64,000 nucleotides of DNA from Fen-1058 sp964398185 (GTDB lineage Bacteria > Chloroflexota > Anaerolineae > Fen-1058): assembly GCA_964398185.1 (NCBI GenBank), contig CAYNML010000008.1:1-64000 (forward strand). Direction: 5' to 3'. Below the pieces are notes generated by a model that saw nothing but the letters and a program-made list of their open reading frames with translations, was not told where the DNA came from and made no database searches. Below, piece by piece: positions 27,091 through 34,743 of this stretch; positions within the stretch are counted from its first letter, which is position 1, and each line of letters begins with the position of its first letter. A program made the translations under genes and the position numbers.

Positions 27091-27885
27091 TCAGGTCGCC
27101 AGGAAGTTGCGCACTGCCGCGTTAAACTCGTCAGGCTCGTCCAGCATCGGAAAGTGCCGGGAACGGTGCAGGGTCAGGGTGCGCGCCCCGGGCGCACATT
27201 TGTCTAGCAGCTCCACCTGATGCGGATCGACGATGTTGTCGTGTTCGCCGTATATCCCCAGCACCGGCACCGTCAGCCCGCTCAGGTTCTGGCTCAGGTC
27301 GGTGCGGCGCAAATCGCCGATGCTGCGGAAAAACGATTCCATACTGGTCTTGTCCACGTCGTGCAAGAGCATCTTGCGCACCCGCTCCGTGTCCCGCGCG
27401 GTGTTGATGCGGACCAGTGTATTGACGATCATATGCGTGGCAGTCGGCAGGCTCTGGGCCAGCTGAACCCAATCGCGCCCGGCCAGCCGCAGAAAGAAAT
27501 TCAACGACTTACCTTCAATGGGCGACCCCACCACGCCAATCTTGGTGGCGCGCTGCGGGTAGGCAAGTGCAAACGCCAAAGCCACCGTGCCGCCCATGGA
27601 GTGCCCCAGCACCGGCGCGCGCTCGATCCCCAGGATCTCCATAAACTGATTGACCATCTGGGCGTAGGATTCGACTTTGAACGGCGGCGTATTCGTCTTG
27701 CCGGAATCGCCGAATCCCCAGAAATCCAGCGCGTAGACCTTATACCGGCCGTTTTCGGCCAGATCGATCATTGAATCCTGCCACACGCCCCAGGAGTTGA
27801 TCCAGCCGTGCAACAGAATGATCGGCCGTCCACGGCCGTACGCTTCATAATGGACAATGCCTTGTGATGTGACGATCGAACTCAT
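27091..27885 (-). CDS. Alpha/beta-fold hydrolase
   Basis: A 264-residue hydrolase with a complete triad: Ser96 in GHSMGG, Asp in YGEHDNIVD and His in SRHFPML. The oxyanion motif is LHGWINSW. It is a paralogue of the protein at 13400 (same length, and shared FDMWGFGDS / LDFWGFGDS region) but keeps its nucleophile. The substrate is unknown; an ester or haloalkane-type small molecule would fit the fold. It is embedded between GTPase and V4R genes, so it may generate or remove a signalling ligand. Confidence 0.87.
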   Translation of the reverse strand: MSSIVTSQGIVHYEAYGRGRPIILLHGWINSWGVWQDSMIDLAENGRYKVYALDFWGFGDSGKTNTPPFKVESYAQMVNQFMEILGIERAPVLGHSMGGTVALAFALAYPQRATKIGVVGSPIEGKSLNFFLRLAGRDWVQLAQSLPTATHMIVNTLVRINTARDTERVRKMLLHDVDKTSMESFFRSIGDLRRTDLSQNLSGLTVPVLGIYGEHDNIVDPHQVELLDKCAPGARTLTLHRSRHFPMLDEPDEFNAAVRNFLAT

Positions 27886-27922
27886 CCGGCATCACCCGCC
27901 GCAGGCCGTTGACTGCTTGCCC

Positions 27923-28465
27923 TTAGCCGGCACCCTCCAGATCCATGGTTTCCAGAATCGAATACAGCAATTCCAGCAAGACCCCCTTGACCAGATCCTT
28001 GTCGTTGGCCACGCAGGGCAACACTTTGATATCCTTGCTGATCTTCAGCGCAATCCGCAGGTCATCCGGCGACCAGGCGTCCTCGTGGTCCTGCTTGTTG
28101 GCGGCAATGACATACGGCGTCTCCGCATAACCCCGGAACGTATCCAGAATGCCGCGCGCCTCGCGGAACGTCTCCGGGCGCGAGCTGTCGACAATGACGA
28201 TGAACCCCAGCATGCCCTCGGACAGGATTTCCCACATGAAATCGAAGCGCTTCTGCCCCGGCGTGCCGAACAGATACAGCACCAGCTCCTCGTCGACCGT
28301 GATGCGGCCGAAGTCCATCGCCACCGTCGTCGCATCCTTGATGCGCTCGGCGTCCGAGGAGATTTTCCGTTCCGTCGACACCACATCGATTTCGCTGATG
28401 GTGCGGATGAACTCGGTCTTGCCTGCTGCGAACGGCCCGGTTACTACCATTTTGACTGTTTGCAT
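27923..28465 (-). CDS. Small Ras-like GTPase (MglA/Rup type)
   Basis: A 180-residue prokaryotic small GTPase. G1/Walker A is GPFAAGKT (10-17), the switch region contains TTVAMDFG (46-53), G3 is GTPGQ (67-71, with Pro where Ras has Ala) and G4 is NKQD (123-126). GTPases of this family act as polarity or signalling switches and often pair with roadblock or DUF4388 proteins. Such a DUF4388 gene lies 46 bases upstream on the same strand. No roadblock-type GAP is encoded nearby. Confidence 0.9.
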   Translation of the reverse strand: MQTVKMVVTGPFAAGKTEFIRTISEIDVVSTERKISSDAERIKDATTVAMDFGRITVDEELVLYLFGTPGQKRFDFMWEILSEGMLGFIVIVDSSRPETFREARGILDTFRGYAETPYVIAANKQDHEDAWSPDDLRIALKISKDIKVLPCVANDKDLVKGVLLELLYSILETMDLEGAG

Positions 28466-28511
28466 GTTTACCGCCGATGTTCCGTGAATTGAGGATAAGT
28501 CGCGCGCATGA

Positions 28512-29339
28512 TTACCGGTTGAAGAAGTTGATCAGCTTGTTAACCACTGATCGCTTCTCGTCATTGCTGGCAAACGCCTTGGGCGGCGCGGCCCGTCCAC
28601 CCGGCGCCGCAGTCGCCACGGCTGGCAGACCAACCGGCTGGATGACCTCCACCAGGCCCGCCTGCAGCATGGCATAAATAATCTTGCGAATTTGCAGATC
28701 ACTCATGCTGTTGGCTTGGGCAATCTGCCGGATGGTGTTCTTGGGATTAATGTATGACACAACACGCCACTCGTCGACGCTCAGATTGACGTTGCGCAAC
28801 TTGGCGTCGGGGCGATCGGTAAAGCGCAGGGTCACGTCGAGGTTGGGCAGTTCTTCTTGCAGCTTCTCCGATTCCTTGAGCCGCCGCGTCCCCTCCATGA
28901 TAATACCGTCCAGGTTGATGGGCGGCTCGGCCCACAGGCGATCCTCCGGCAGCACATTCGGCTCAAACCGGAACAAGCCGTCGTTCAGCGCAAACATCCG
29001 ATCGACCACGTCCTTCACATTGTTCCGCACCATCTGATCCAATTCCGTGCGCGTCAACAACCCGGCTTGCACCAGCATGGTAGCCAAATCGCGATCGGTC
29101 TTGTTGGCCGGAATCTTCTTGCTCTGGTCTGGCGTGATCTTGCCGACCTTGACCAGCATACCAACCAAGCGGCCATCCAGCGTGTCCGTCTGCGCAAAGA
29201 CCAGCTTCCCCTCGCGGAACGACGCCCGCGCCGCGGCATGTTTGCCATCGACGGCCAGCGTGCCGGTCTTGCGTGCCAGATGGATCAAGTTCAGCAACTG
29301 CGTGATACTAAAATCGTGTAGATTGCCCTTCAGTGCCAT
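28512..29339 (-). CDS. DUF4388 (PATAN-like) protein with winged-helix C-terminus
   Basis: A protein of about 275 residues. The N-terminal DUF4388/PATAN-type domain (about 1-110) begins MALKGNLHDFSITQLLNLI and contains the TGTLAV and FREGKLVFA strands. A helical linker and a winged-helix segment (about 175-235, DEWRVVSYINPKNTIRQIAQ) follow. DUF4388 domains are signal-transduction adaptors adjacent to small GTPases and receivers. ATG 29339 is preferred because it begins the conserved MALKG motif. This appears to be the first gene of the minus-strand signalling block. Confidence 0.85.
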   Translation of the reverse strand: MALKGNLHDFSITQLLNLIHLARKTGTLAVDGKHAAARASFREGKLVFAQTDTLDGRLVGMLVKVGKITPDQSKKIPANKTDRDLATMLVQAGLLTRTELDQMVRNNVKDVVDRMFALNDGLFRFEPNVLPEDRLWAEPPINLDGIIMEGTRRLKESEKLQEELPNLDVTLRFTDRPDAKLRNVNLSVDEWRVVSYINPKNTIRQIAQANSMSDLQIRKIIYAMLQAGLVEVIQPVGLPAVATAAPGGRAAPPKAFASNDEKRSVVNKLINFFNR

Positions 29340-29385
29340 AGGCTCCGCCTTCACACCGCCTGCATACGTGATCAATCAGGAGCAG

Positions 29386-29470
29386 ATATGACAGTAGGCA
29401 GGCCCAACCCACGGCCTGACCGGGGTTGTCCCGCCGCTCACCGATGGCAAACACCGCCATTCTGTCATAT
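29386..29470. promoter_or_regulatory. Long-range inverted repeat in the divergent intergenic region
   Basis: ATATGACAG (29386-29394) and CTGTCATAT (29462-29470) form a perfect nine-base inverted repeat with 67 bases between the arms. They lie in the 240-base gap between the divergent DUF4388 and DUF3048 genes. Two operator half-sites or the ends of a small element would both fit. Confidence 0.45.
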
Positions 29471-29523
29471 GCGCGTCGATTATACCTTTACTGCTATGGC
29501 AAGTCAATCAAACCCTGTCGTTC

Positions 29524-29547
29524 TAGGCATTCTGCCTATGCTATAAT
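29524..29547 (+). promoter_or_regulatory. Extended -10 promoter with an abutting palindrome
   Basis: TGcTATAAT (29539-29547) is an extended -10 element with no clear -35 box. Immediately upstream is TAGGCA-ttc-TGCCTA (29524-29538), a perfect 6-3-6 inverted repeat ideally placed for a regulator. It would drive the DUF3048 lipoprotein gene. Confidence 0.6.
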
Positions 29548-29580
29548 CGCTCCGACCTTCAGAGCATGGAGCACAGACAC

Positions 29581-30786
29581 ATGAGCACCTTGTCGCGTCG
29601 AGCTGTACTGATCGCCGGCCTGTCGTTGGCCGTGATGTTTATGACGGCCTGTGGCAGCAACGATCCGGCCACACCGGCCGTCCTTCCCGCCAGCCCCACG
29701 GCACGCCCGATTATCAAGCCCACCGATCGGCCCACCAACACCCCGATCGCTTCGCCTACCCCCACCCTGCCGCCGGTCACACCCACGCCTACCGTCGATA
29801 CGCGCCTCATCGATCTGACCGCGCCGGATATGAATCCGTTGACCGGCGAAAAAGTGTCTGAGCCCGCCGTCCTCAATCGCCGCCCGCTGGCGATCAAGAT
29901 CGGCAACTCCTGGGAAAATGGTGTGCGGCCGCAGGCCGGCGCCAGCTATGCCGACTGGGTGGTTGAGCACGAATCAGAAGGCGGCATCCCGCGCTGGACC
30001 GCCATCTTCTACGGGCAAACACCGGCGTATGTCGGCGGCACCCGCTCGTGCCGCATCATCGACAACGAACTCCCCGCCATCTTCAAATCGCTGCTGGCCT
30101 GCTCCGGCATGTCAGGCGGCACACGCGAGTTCTACCTCAAGCCCAGCGACTTCAATCAAGAGAAACGCTTCTTCACGCCCGACTTCGGCGACTACACCCC
30201 CATGTTCTATCGCGGCGACAACGCCGCCCCGCCGCACAACTTATTCGTCGTGCCCGCCGAAATCTGGAAAGAAGCCGATAAACGCGGCTCCAACACCAGG
30301 CCTGATCTCAGCGGCCTGACCTTCTCCACCGCGCCGACCTCGCCGGGCCGCCCAACCAATGAGATCAAATTCAAATACGGCTCAGAGACACAAAATTGGA
30401 AGTACGATCCCGCAGCGACCACTTGTGGCGCCATCGAAGGTTGCTGGCTGCGCTGGAGTTCGGGCGTGCCACACACCGATCTTCTGAACGGGCAGCAGCT
30501 CAGCGCTGCCAACGTCATCGTCGCCTACGTCAACCATGTGGAAGACAAGCGCTATCTTGAAGAAGACTATGGCGCGTTCAAAGCCTTCGGCCTGCAGATC
30601 CAGATCTGGAACGAAGGCCCGGTGCGCATCTTCCGTGATGGCCAGGAGTTCGGCGGCAAATGGGTCCGCGTCAATCGCGGCGACATGTTAACGTTCGTCG
30701 ATCCTGACGGCAACCCGATTCCGCTAAAGCCCGGCAAAACCTGGCTCGAAGTCGTGAATCTGGGCACGCCGCTGGAGACGCAGTAG
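29581..30786 (+). CDS. DUF3048 (YerB-like) lipoprotein
   Basis: A lipoprotein of about 401 residues. The signal peptide ends in the lipobox MTACG, then a Pro/Thr-rich stalk (about 25-80) leads to the DUF3048 domain (NPLTGEKVSEPAVLNRRPLA, then VVEHESEGGIPRWTAIFYG). The C-terminal half continues to EVVNLG. The family is extracytoplasmic and of unknown function, found widely in Gram-positive bacteria and Chloroflexota. ATG 29581 is preferred over ATG 29566 because GGAG stands nine bases before it. Confidence 0.85.
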   Translation: MSTLSRRAVLIAGLSLAVMFMTACGSNDPATPAVLPASPTARPIIKPTDRPTNTPIASPTPTLPPVTPTPTVDTRLIDLTAPDMNPLTGEKVSEPAVLNRRPLAIKIGNSWENGVRPQAGASYADWVVEHESEGGIPRWTAIFYGQTPAYVGGTRSCRIIDNELPAIFKSLLACSGMSGGTREFYLKPSDFNQEKRFFTPDFGDYTPMFYRGDNAAPPHNLFVVPAEIWKEADKRGSNTRPDLSGLTFSTAPTSPGRPTNEIKFKYGSETQNWKYDPAATTCGAIEGCWLRWSSGVPHTDLLNGQQLSAANVIVAYVNHVEDKRYLEEDYGAFKAFGLQIQIWNEGPVRIFRDGQEFGGKWVRVNRGDMLTFVDPDGNPIPLKPGKTWLEVVNLGTPLETQ

Positions 30787-30884
30787 GGCGAGGCGACATC
30801 ACCCGGGCGCCCCTGCTGGTAGATTAACACAACCCCACGTTGCGGTGTGTTGCAGAGTCGTTACAAATCAATTGCCCAAGGCAC

Positions 30885-30924
30885 AAAAAAAGGCCCTGCG
30901 GATAGATGAAGTCCGAAGGGCCTT
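30885..30924 (-). terminator. Rho-independent terminator of serS
   Basis: Read on the minus strand, AAGGCCCT pairs with AGGGCCTT around a loop that can itself pair as CGGA/TCCG, and a run of seven T follows. It lies eight bases past the serS stop codon. Confidence 0.9.
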
Positions 30925-30931
30925 CTATTGA

Positions 30932-32212
30932 CTATACGCCGCGTATCACGTCCAGCCCGCCCATGTACGGCCGCAGCACGTCCGGCACCACGATGCTGCC
31001 ATCGGCCTGCTGGTAATTTTCCATGACGGCAATCACCACCCGCGGCAGCGCCAGCCCCGAGCCGTTGAGCGTGTGAACGTACTCGGCTTTAGCGCCCTTT
31101 TCCCGCCGGAACTTGATGTTGGCCCGCCGCGCCTGGAAATCCTTGAAGTTGCTGCACGACGACACTTCCAGCCACTCGTTGCAGCCCGGCGCCCACATTT
31201 CGACATCGTATTTCACCGCCGCCGTGAACGACAGATCACCGGTGCACATCTGCACGATGCGATGCGGAATCTTCAACAACCGAGCGATCTCCTCGGCGTT
31301 ATCGATCAACTTCGTCAGTTCGTCCATGCTCGCTTCGGGCGTGCAGAACTTGACCATCTCCACCTTGTCGAATTGGTGGCCGCGCTTGATGCCGCGCGTG
31401 TCGCGCCCCGCCGACATCTGCTCGCGCCGGAAGCAGGCCGTGTAGGCGACGTGGTTGATCGTGAGCTTGTCACCCTCCAGAATCTCGCCGGCATACATGT
31501 TGGTCACGGGCACTTCCGCTGTGGGGATCATCCACAGATCGTCGATCTGATCGTAGTATTGATTCTCCGCGAACTTGGGCAGCTGCCCCGTCCCGATCAG
31601 CACTTCGCGCTTCACGAGATACGGCGGGTAGACTTCGGTGTAGCCCTGTCCGATGTGCACGTCGAGCATGAAACTGATCAGCGCGCGCTGCAGCTTGGCG
31701 CCCGCGCCGATGAGCATGTAGAAGCGCGTGCCGCTGACTTTCACGCCGCGCTCAAAGTCGATGAGGCCCAGCGCCGTGCCCAGATCCCAGTGCGGTTTCG
31801 GCTCAAAGCCAAAGTCCTTGGCCAGCTTCGGCTCACCCTCAACGCGCGTGACGACGTTCTCGCTGTCATCTTTGCCCACCGGCACCGACGGGTCGGGCAG
31901 GTTCGGCACGCGCAGCATCAGATCGTTCAGGCGCGTTTCCACGTCGCTCACTTCGGCGTCCAGTGTTGTGATCCGATCGCCCACCGCGCGCATCTCGGCC
32001 TTCTTCGCCTCACGCTCCTCAGCATCCTTCATTTTCCCGATCTCTTTCGACACGACGTTACGCTGCTGCTTCAACTGCTCCACCTCTTGCAGCAGGGCGC
32101 GGCGCTGCTTGTCGAGCTCGAGAATCTCGTCGATAGACGCTTCGGCGTACAACTTCGCCATCGCGTCTTTCACTTCGTCGGCATGTTCACGAATGTAGTT
32201 TAGGTCTAACAT
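30932..32212 (-). CDS. serS: Seryl-tRNA synthetase
   Basis: A class II synthetase of 426 residues that charges tRNA-Ser. It has the N-terminal long coiled-coil arm (about 30-105) that recognises the tRNA extra arm. Motif 2 is visible around TACFRREQMSAGRDTRGIKRGHQF, and the motif 3 region ends in LNGSGLALPRVVIAVMENY. Length and motifs are normal. GGAGA precedes the ATG. It follows the aldolase gene, and the T-box leader upstream of that gene has features of a serine sensor, so both genes are probably induced by uncharged tRNA-Ser. Confidence 0.97.
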   Translation of the reverse strand: MLDLNYIREHADEVKDAMAKLYAEASIDEILELDKQRRALLQEVEQLKQQRNVVSKEIGKMKDAEEREAKKAEMRAVGDRITTLDAEVSDVETRLNDLMLRVPNLPDPSVPVGKDDSENVVTRVEGEPKLAKDFGFEPKPHWDLGTALGLIDFERGVKVSGTRFYMLIGAGAKLQRALISFMLDVHIGQGYTEVYPPYLVKREVLIGTGQLPKFAENQYYDQIDDLWMIPTAEVPVTNMYAGEILEGDKLTINHVAYTACFRREQMSAGRDTRGIKRGHQFDKVEMVKFCTPEASMDELTKLIDNAEEIARLLKIPHRIVQMCTGDLSFTAAVKYDVEMWAPGCNEWLEVSSCSNFKDFQARRANIKFRREKGAKAEYVHTLNGSGLALPRVVIAVMENYQQADGSIVVPDVLRPYMGGLDVIRGV

Positions 32213-32251
32213 GGCATTCTCCTGTTCTCTGACAAGTTGACTTGATGACCT

Positions 32252-32290
32252 GATGACACGATGATCTTACGCCACCATCATCGTGTCATC
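32252..32290. repeat. Simple-sequence hairpin between aldolase and serS genes
   Basis: GATGACACGATGAT (32252-32265) and ATCATCGTGTCATC (32277-32290) form a perfect 14-base inverted repeat in a tract of ATGACA-type units. There is no U-run, so it is more likely a processing or repeat structure than a terminator. A matching element lies on the other side of the aldolase gene at 33327-33380. Confidence 0.7.
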
Positions 32291-32309
32291 TCTTCATCCT
32301 GTCATCCGG

Positions 32310-33287
32310 TCATGGTAGTAATTCCGCTTCTCGCAACACCTTCTCCAGCTCCACGCGCTGATTCTCGCTCAGCGGCAGCAGCGGCAAACGCGGATAACCG
32401 CCTCGGTAGCCGAGCATGTCCAGCGCGGCCTTCAGACCCGGCACACCGAACTGCGTCGTCACTGCGCGCGCCACGGGCAATAACCGCAAGTGCAGCTCAC
32501 CCGCTTCGGCGATCTTACCCTGTTGGAACAGCTCGTAAATCTGCACACACTCCTGCGGCGCAATGTTGCTCACCGCCAGGATGCCGCCTACTACCCCAAA
32601 GGCGAGCGATGGCAGCATCGCCCCGAAATTGCCGCTGAAGACCGCGAAGTTCGCAGAGGACGCTGAGCGAACGTCGGCCACATCATCGGCTCGCGTTCGA
32701 TCAGGAAGCGCGCCTCCTTGTCCACTTGTTTCTTTGTCGCCTTGTTTCCGCGTCAGTCTCACCGTCTCCGCCAGTTGATTGATGTCGCCCGCGCTGTCCT
32801 TGATCCCTACCACATTCGGATGCTGCGCGATCTCGGCCACAATCGACGACGCGACGTTGAGGCCCGTGTTCGCCGGGACGTTGTAGATCATCACCGGAAT
32901 GGACGACTCATCCGCGATGGTGAAATAGTGCTTCTTCAGCGCTTCGCCCGTCATGCTGTTCTTGTAATAGAACGGCGTCACGATCAAGGCCGCGTCGTAA
33001 CCGGCATCCGCCGCGCGCTTCGTCATTTCAAGCGTCGCCATCGTCGAGAGTTGCCCCGTCCCTGCGATGACGATCTTGCCCGGTGCAGCGGCCTGCTTCA
33101 CCGTCGCAAACACCTGCGAGGCTTCCTCGGGCGTGACGTGCACCGCTTCGCTGTTCGTGCCGAGCGCCACGTAGCCCAACAAGCCCGTCGCGTTCAGTTT
33201 CTCGACGTTCGAGCGCAACGCCTCCAGATCGAGTGCGCCGTTGGCTTTGAATGGCGTTGGAAGTGGGGGAAGTATCCCTTTCAACAT
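32310..33287 (-). CDS. DapA/HOGA-family class I aldolase with an in-frame insertion
   Basis: A protein of 325 residues with the dihydrodipicolinate synthase fold. The Schiff-base Lys is in VVGIKDSAGD and the catalytic Tyr in MIYNVPANTG. The first loop reads GTNSE where DapA has GTTGE. This and the C-terminal pattern (TQFGVPGLKAALDMLGYRGG) resemble 4-hydroxy-2-oxoglutarate aldolase (HOGA1) more than lysine-pathway DapA. About 30 hydrophilic residues (GDKETSGQGG to RSASSA) interrupt the chain just before NFAVFSG, encoded by an ACAAGG-type repeat. ATG 33287 is preceded by AAGGAG. It is the first gene behind the T-box. Confidence 0.83.
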   Translation of the reverse strand: MLKGILPPLPTPFKANGALDLEALRSNVEKLNATGLLGYVALGTNSEAVHVTPEEASQVFATVKQAAAPGKIVIAGTGQLSTMATLEMTKRAADAGYDAALIVTPFYYKNSMTGEALKKHYFTIADESSIPVMIYNVPANTGLNVASSIVAEIAQHPNVVGIKDSAGDINQLAETVRLTRKQGDKETSGQGGALPDRTRADDVADVRSASSANFAVFSGNFGAMLPSLAFGVVGGILAVSNIAPQECVQIYELFQQGKIAEAGELHLRLLPVARAVTTQFGVPGLKAALDMLGYRGGYPRLPLLPLSENQRVELEKVLREAELLP

Positions 33288-33326
33288 ATTTCTCCTTCTT
33301 CTTTGACAGGATGAACAGATGATTGG

Positions 33327-33380
33327 ATGACAAGATGATCTCGTTAGCGAGATCACCTCGTCACCCTTTCATCTTGTCAT
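33327..33380. repeat. Simple-sequence hairpin upstream of the aldolase gene
   Basis: ATGACAAGATGA (33327-33338) and TCATCTTGTCAT (33369-33380) form a perfect 12-base inverted repeat with an inner GATCTCG/CGAGATC stem. It lies between the T-box terminator and the aldolase ATG and mirrors the element at 32252-32290. Confidence 0.7.
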
Positions 33381-33414
33381 GAAGGCAATTCCCCATCGCC
33401 TGAATGTTCCCTGC

Positions 33415-33621
33415 AACAAAACACCCCTCGCCTAAACTAGGACGAGGGGCCTCGTGGTGCCACCTAGATTTGCCGTTGTTGCCAACAGCCTCATTCATAC
33501 TCGGTAACGGGAGCGCCGCTCAACTCGAGAGGTGGATTTCAGTTCAAGCGGCTGTCGCCTCGCATCGCCCGGCGACTTTCTGGAAGTCCGACTGAACTTA
33601 CTCTTCTCTGTCAGCGTTGAT
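33415..33621 (-). promoter_or_regulatory. T-box riboswitch, probably serine-specific
   Basis: The minus-strand leader holds Stem I with AGAGAAGAGTA and a distal GAAATCCAC specifier loop (about 33540-33532). The T-box motif CTAGGTGGCACCACGAG lies at 33467-33451. The antiterminator pairs CTAGG (33467-33463) and ACGAG with CTCGT and CCTAG (33441-33437). The competing terminator is CCCCTCG/CGAGGGG plus CCTA/TAGG (33449-33424), followed by TGTTTTGTT. UGGC should pair with GCCA, meaning discriminator base G, which fits tRNA-Ser and excludes the usual A73 of tRNA-Ile and tRNA-Lys. UCC (33536-33534) followed by A is the best specifier. ATC one base earlier is an alternative reading. Confidence 0.88.
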
Positions 33622-33627
33622 GGCGGG

Positions 33628-33656
33628 ATTATACGCATGTCGAAAGATCATGTCAA
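33628..33656 (-). promoter_or_regulatory. Consensus sigma-70 promoter of the T-box operon
   Basis: A perfect TTGACA (33656-33651) and perfect TATAAT (33633-33628) on the minus strand are separated by 17 bases. Transcription would begin near 33621, at the first bases of the T-box leader. Confidence 0.93.
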
Positions 33657-33668
33657 GCGTAACTGCTA

Positions 33669-33956
33669 TCACTGCCGTGACTCTCTCTTCGATCTTGGTC
33701 GACGCACCTTACCAGTATTGACTGGTAGCCAACTCGGAATCGGCTCACCGTAGTCAATAGCCGTCGCGGTGTCACAATCATCACACTTCGCGTTGACTCC
33801 GAACATGTTTCTTGTGCCGCGTTTGTAGGCACCAAAATACACATGCAACTGACCGCCACACATAGGGCACCGCTGGATTTCTGCTGGACGATCCTTTTGT
33901 CTGGCCAGCGCCGACAGCATATTCTGAAGTTTCCTGTAATCGGCGTCTGCGGTCAT
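33669..33956 (-). CDS. Small zinc-ribbon protein of unknown function
   Basis: A 95-residue protein with two Cys pairs, CPMCG (about 30-34) and CDDC (about 58-61), the spacing expected of a zinc ribbon. The C-terminus is strongly basic. It lies upstream of the T-box operon promoter on the same strand. Not recognised as a named family. Confidence 0.6.
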   Translation of the reverse strand: MTADADYRKLQNMLSALARQKDRPAEIQRCPMCGGQLHVYFGAYKRGTRNMFGVNAKCDDCDTATAIDYGEPIPSWLPVNTGKVRRPRSKRESRQ

Positions 33957-34010
33957 CTACGAATTCCGGTTGTCGTTACTTCCCCACGCTCAGCACATGC
34001 GGATAAACGA

Positions 34011-34379
34011 TTACTTTTCAGAGGCTGGTCGTCTTACGCGAATTCCACGCGGGGTCACCACCGCAACTGTGCCCGCCAACTCGTCCAGCGCATAGGTCAT
34101 CAAGGTTTGTTGCACGAGTTCCACCATCGGCCTGATTCCATCTTCATCAGGTCGGAGAATGAGCACACCCGCATGACTACCTGGTGGATAAACGCGGATG
34201 TCGCCAAAGCCTTTGTCCGCCGTAACCAGGAAACGCTGCTCCGCTTGAACGGCTACCCAGACTTTCGCGTCCTTCCAGCCGCCCATTCCCTGCTCCAGCA
34301 CGTTGACCGCATCATGCCCTGCGGTACGCCGCAGTTGGGAGATGGCGGTCGGCAGGTCCTCATCGACCTTGACGCGCAT
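34011..34379 (-). CDS. DUF5615 PIN-like toxin
   Basis: A protein of 122 residues starting MRVKVDEDLPTAISQLRR. It carries the DUF5615/Mut7-C-like signature with acidic residues in VDEDLP and VTADKGFGD, followed by GVLILRP. Members are predicted ribonuclease toxins encoded after a DUF433 antitoxin. Here the ATG overlaps the DUF433 stop codon as TAATG. The active-site residues appear intact, unlike the broken homologue at 52503. Confidence 0.82.
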   Translation of the reverse strand: MRVKVDEDLPTAISQLRRTAGHDAVNVLEQGMGGWKDAKVWVAVQAEQRFLVTADKGFGDIRVYPPGSHAGVLILRPDEDGIRPMVELVQQTLMTYALDELAGTVAVVTPRGIRVRRPASEK

Positions 34380-34624
34380 TACGCTGCCCCGCTCAGTGGC
34401 GCGATCACGTCGGTGTGCAGTGTAACCGCCGCATAGGCCAACGCTGCCCGAATATCCTCGTCCTTCAATTGAGGATAAGCTTGCCGAATCTCGGCATTCG
34501 TCAGGCCGTCCGCCAGACTGCCGATGATCATCGCCACCGGCACGCGCGTCCCACGAATGCAAGCTTCGCCGTGATGCAGGTTCGGATCAATGACAACGCG
34601 ATCTTGCCAACGGATGCGGCTCAT
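34379..34624 (-). CDS. DUF433 antitoxin
   Basis: An 81-residue DUF433 protein (RIRWQDRVVIDPNLHHGEACIRGTRVP region, then NAEIRQAYPQLKDEDIRAALAYA). The fold is a winged-helix-like DNA-binding domain that is usually the antitoxin partner of DUF5615. ATG 34624 is preferred since an AGGGGG-type ribosome-binding site stands before it. One-base overlap with the toxin gene implies coupled translation. Confidence 0.85.
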   Translation of the reverse strand: MSRIRWQDRVVIDPNLHHGEACIRGTRVPVAMIIGSLADGLTNAEIRQAYPQLKDEDIRAALAYAAVTLHTDVIAPLSGAA

Positions 34625-34673
34625 ATCGACCCCCTTACCCCTCAACTGCCTTCCTTGAAATTATATCACTGCC

Positions 34674-34712
34674 AAACAAAACACCCGCCACCTGATTTAC
34701 TCAGGCAGCGGG
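34674..34712 (-). terminator. Rho-independent terminator of lysS
   Basis: Read on the minus strand, CCCGC-TG-CCTGA pairs with TCAGG-TG-GCGGG around a five-base loop, followed by TGTTTTGTTT. It lies about 30 bases past the lysS stop codon. The tail closely matches that of the T-box terminator. Confidence 0.85.
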
Positions 34713-34743
34713 CGCTCAACCATCGTCGATACTCTGTCGTCTT

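Noticed and set aside
32310..33287. Lysine-pathway dapA under lysine T-box control
   Set aside because: The T-box bulge calls for discriminator G and the enzyme's loops resemble HOGA1. Both argue against a lysine gene, although function is untested.
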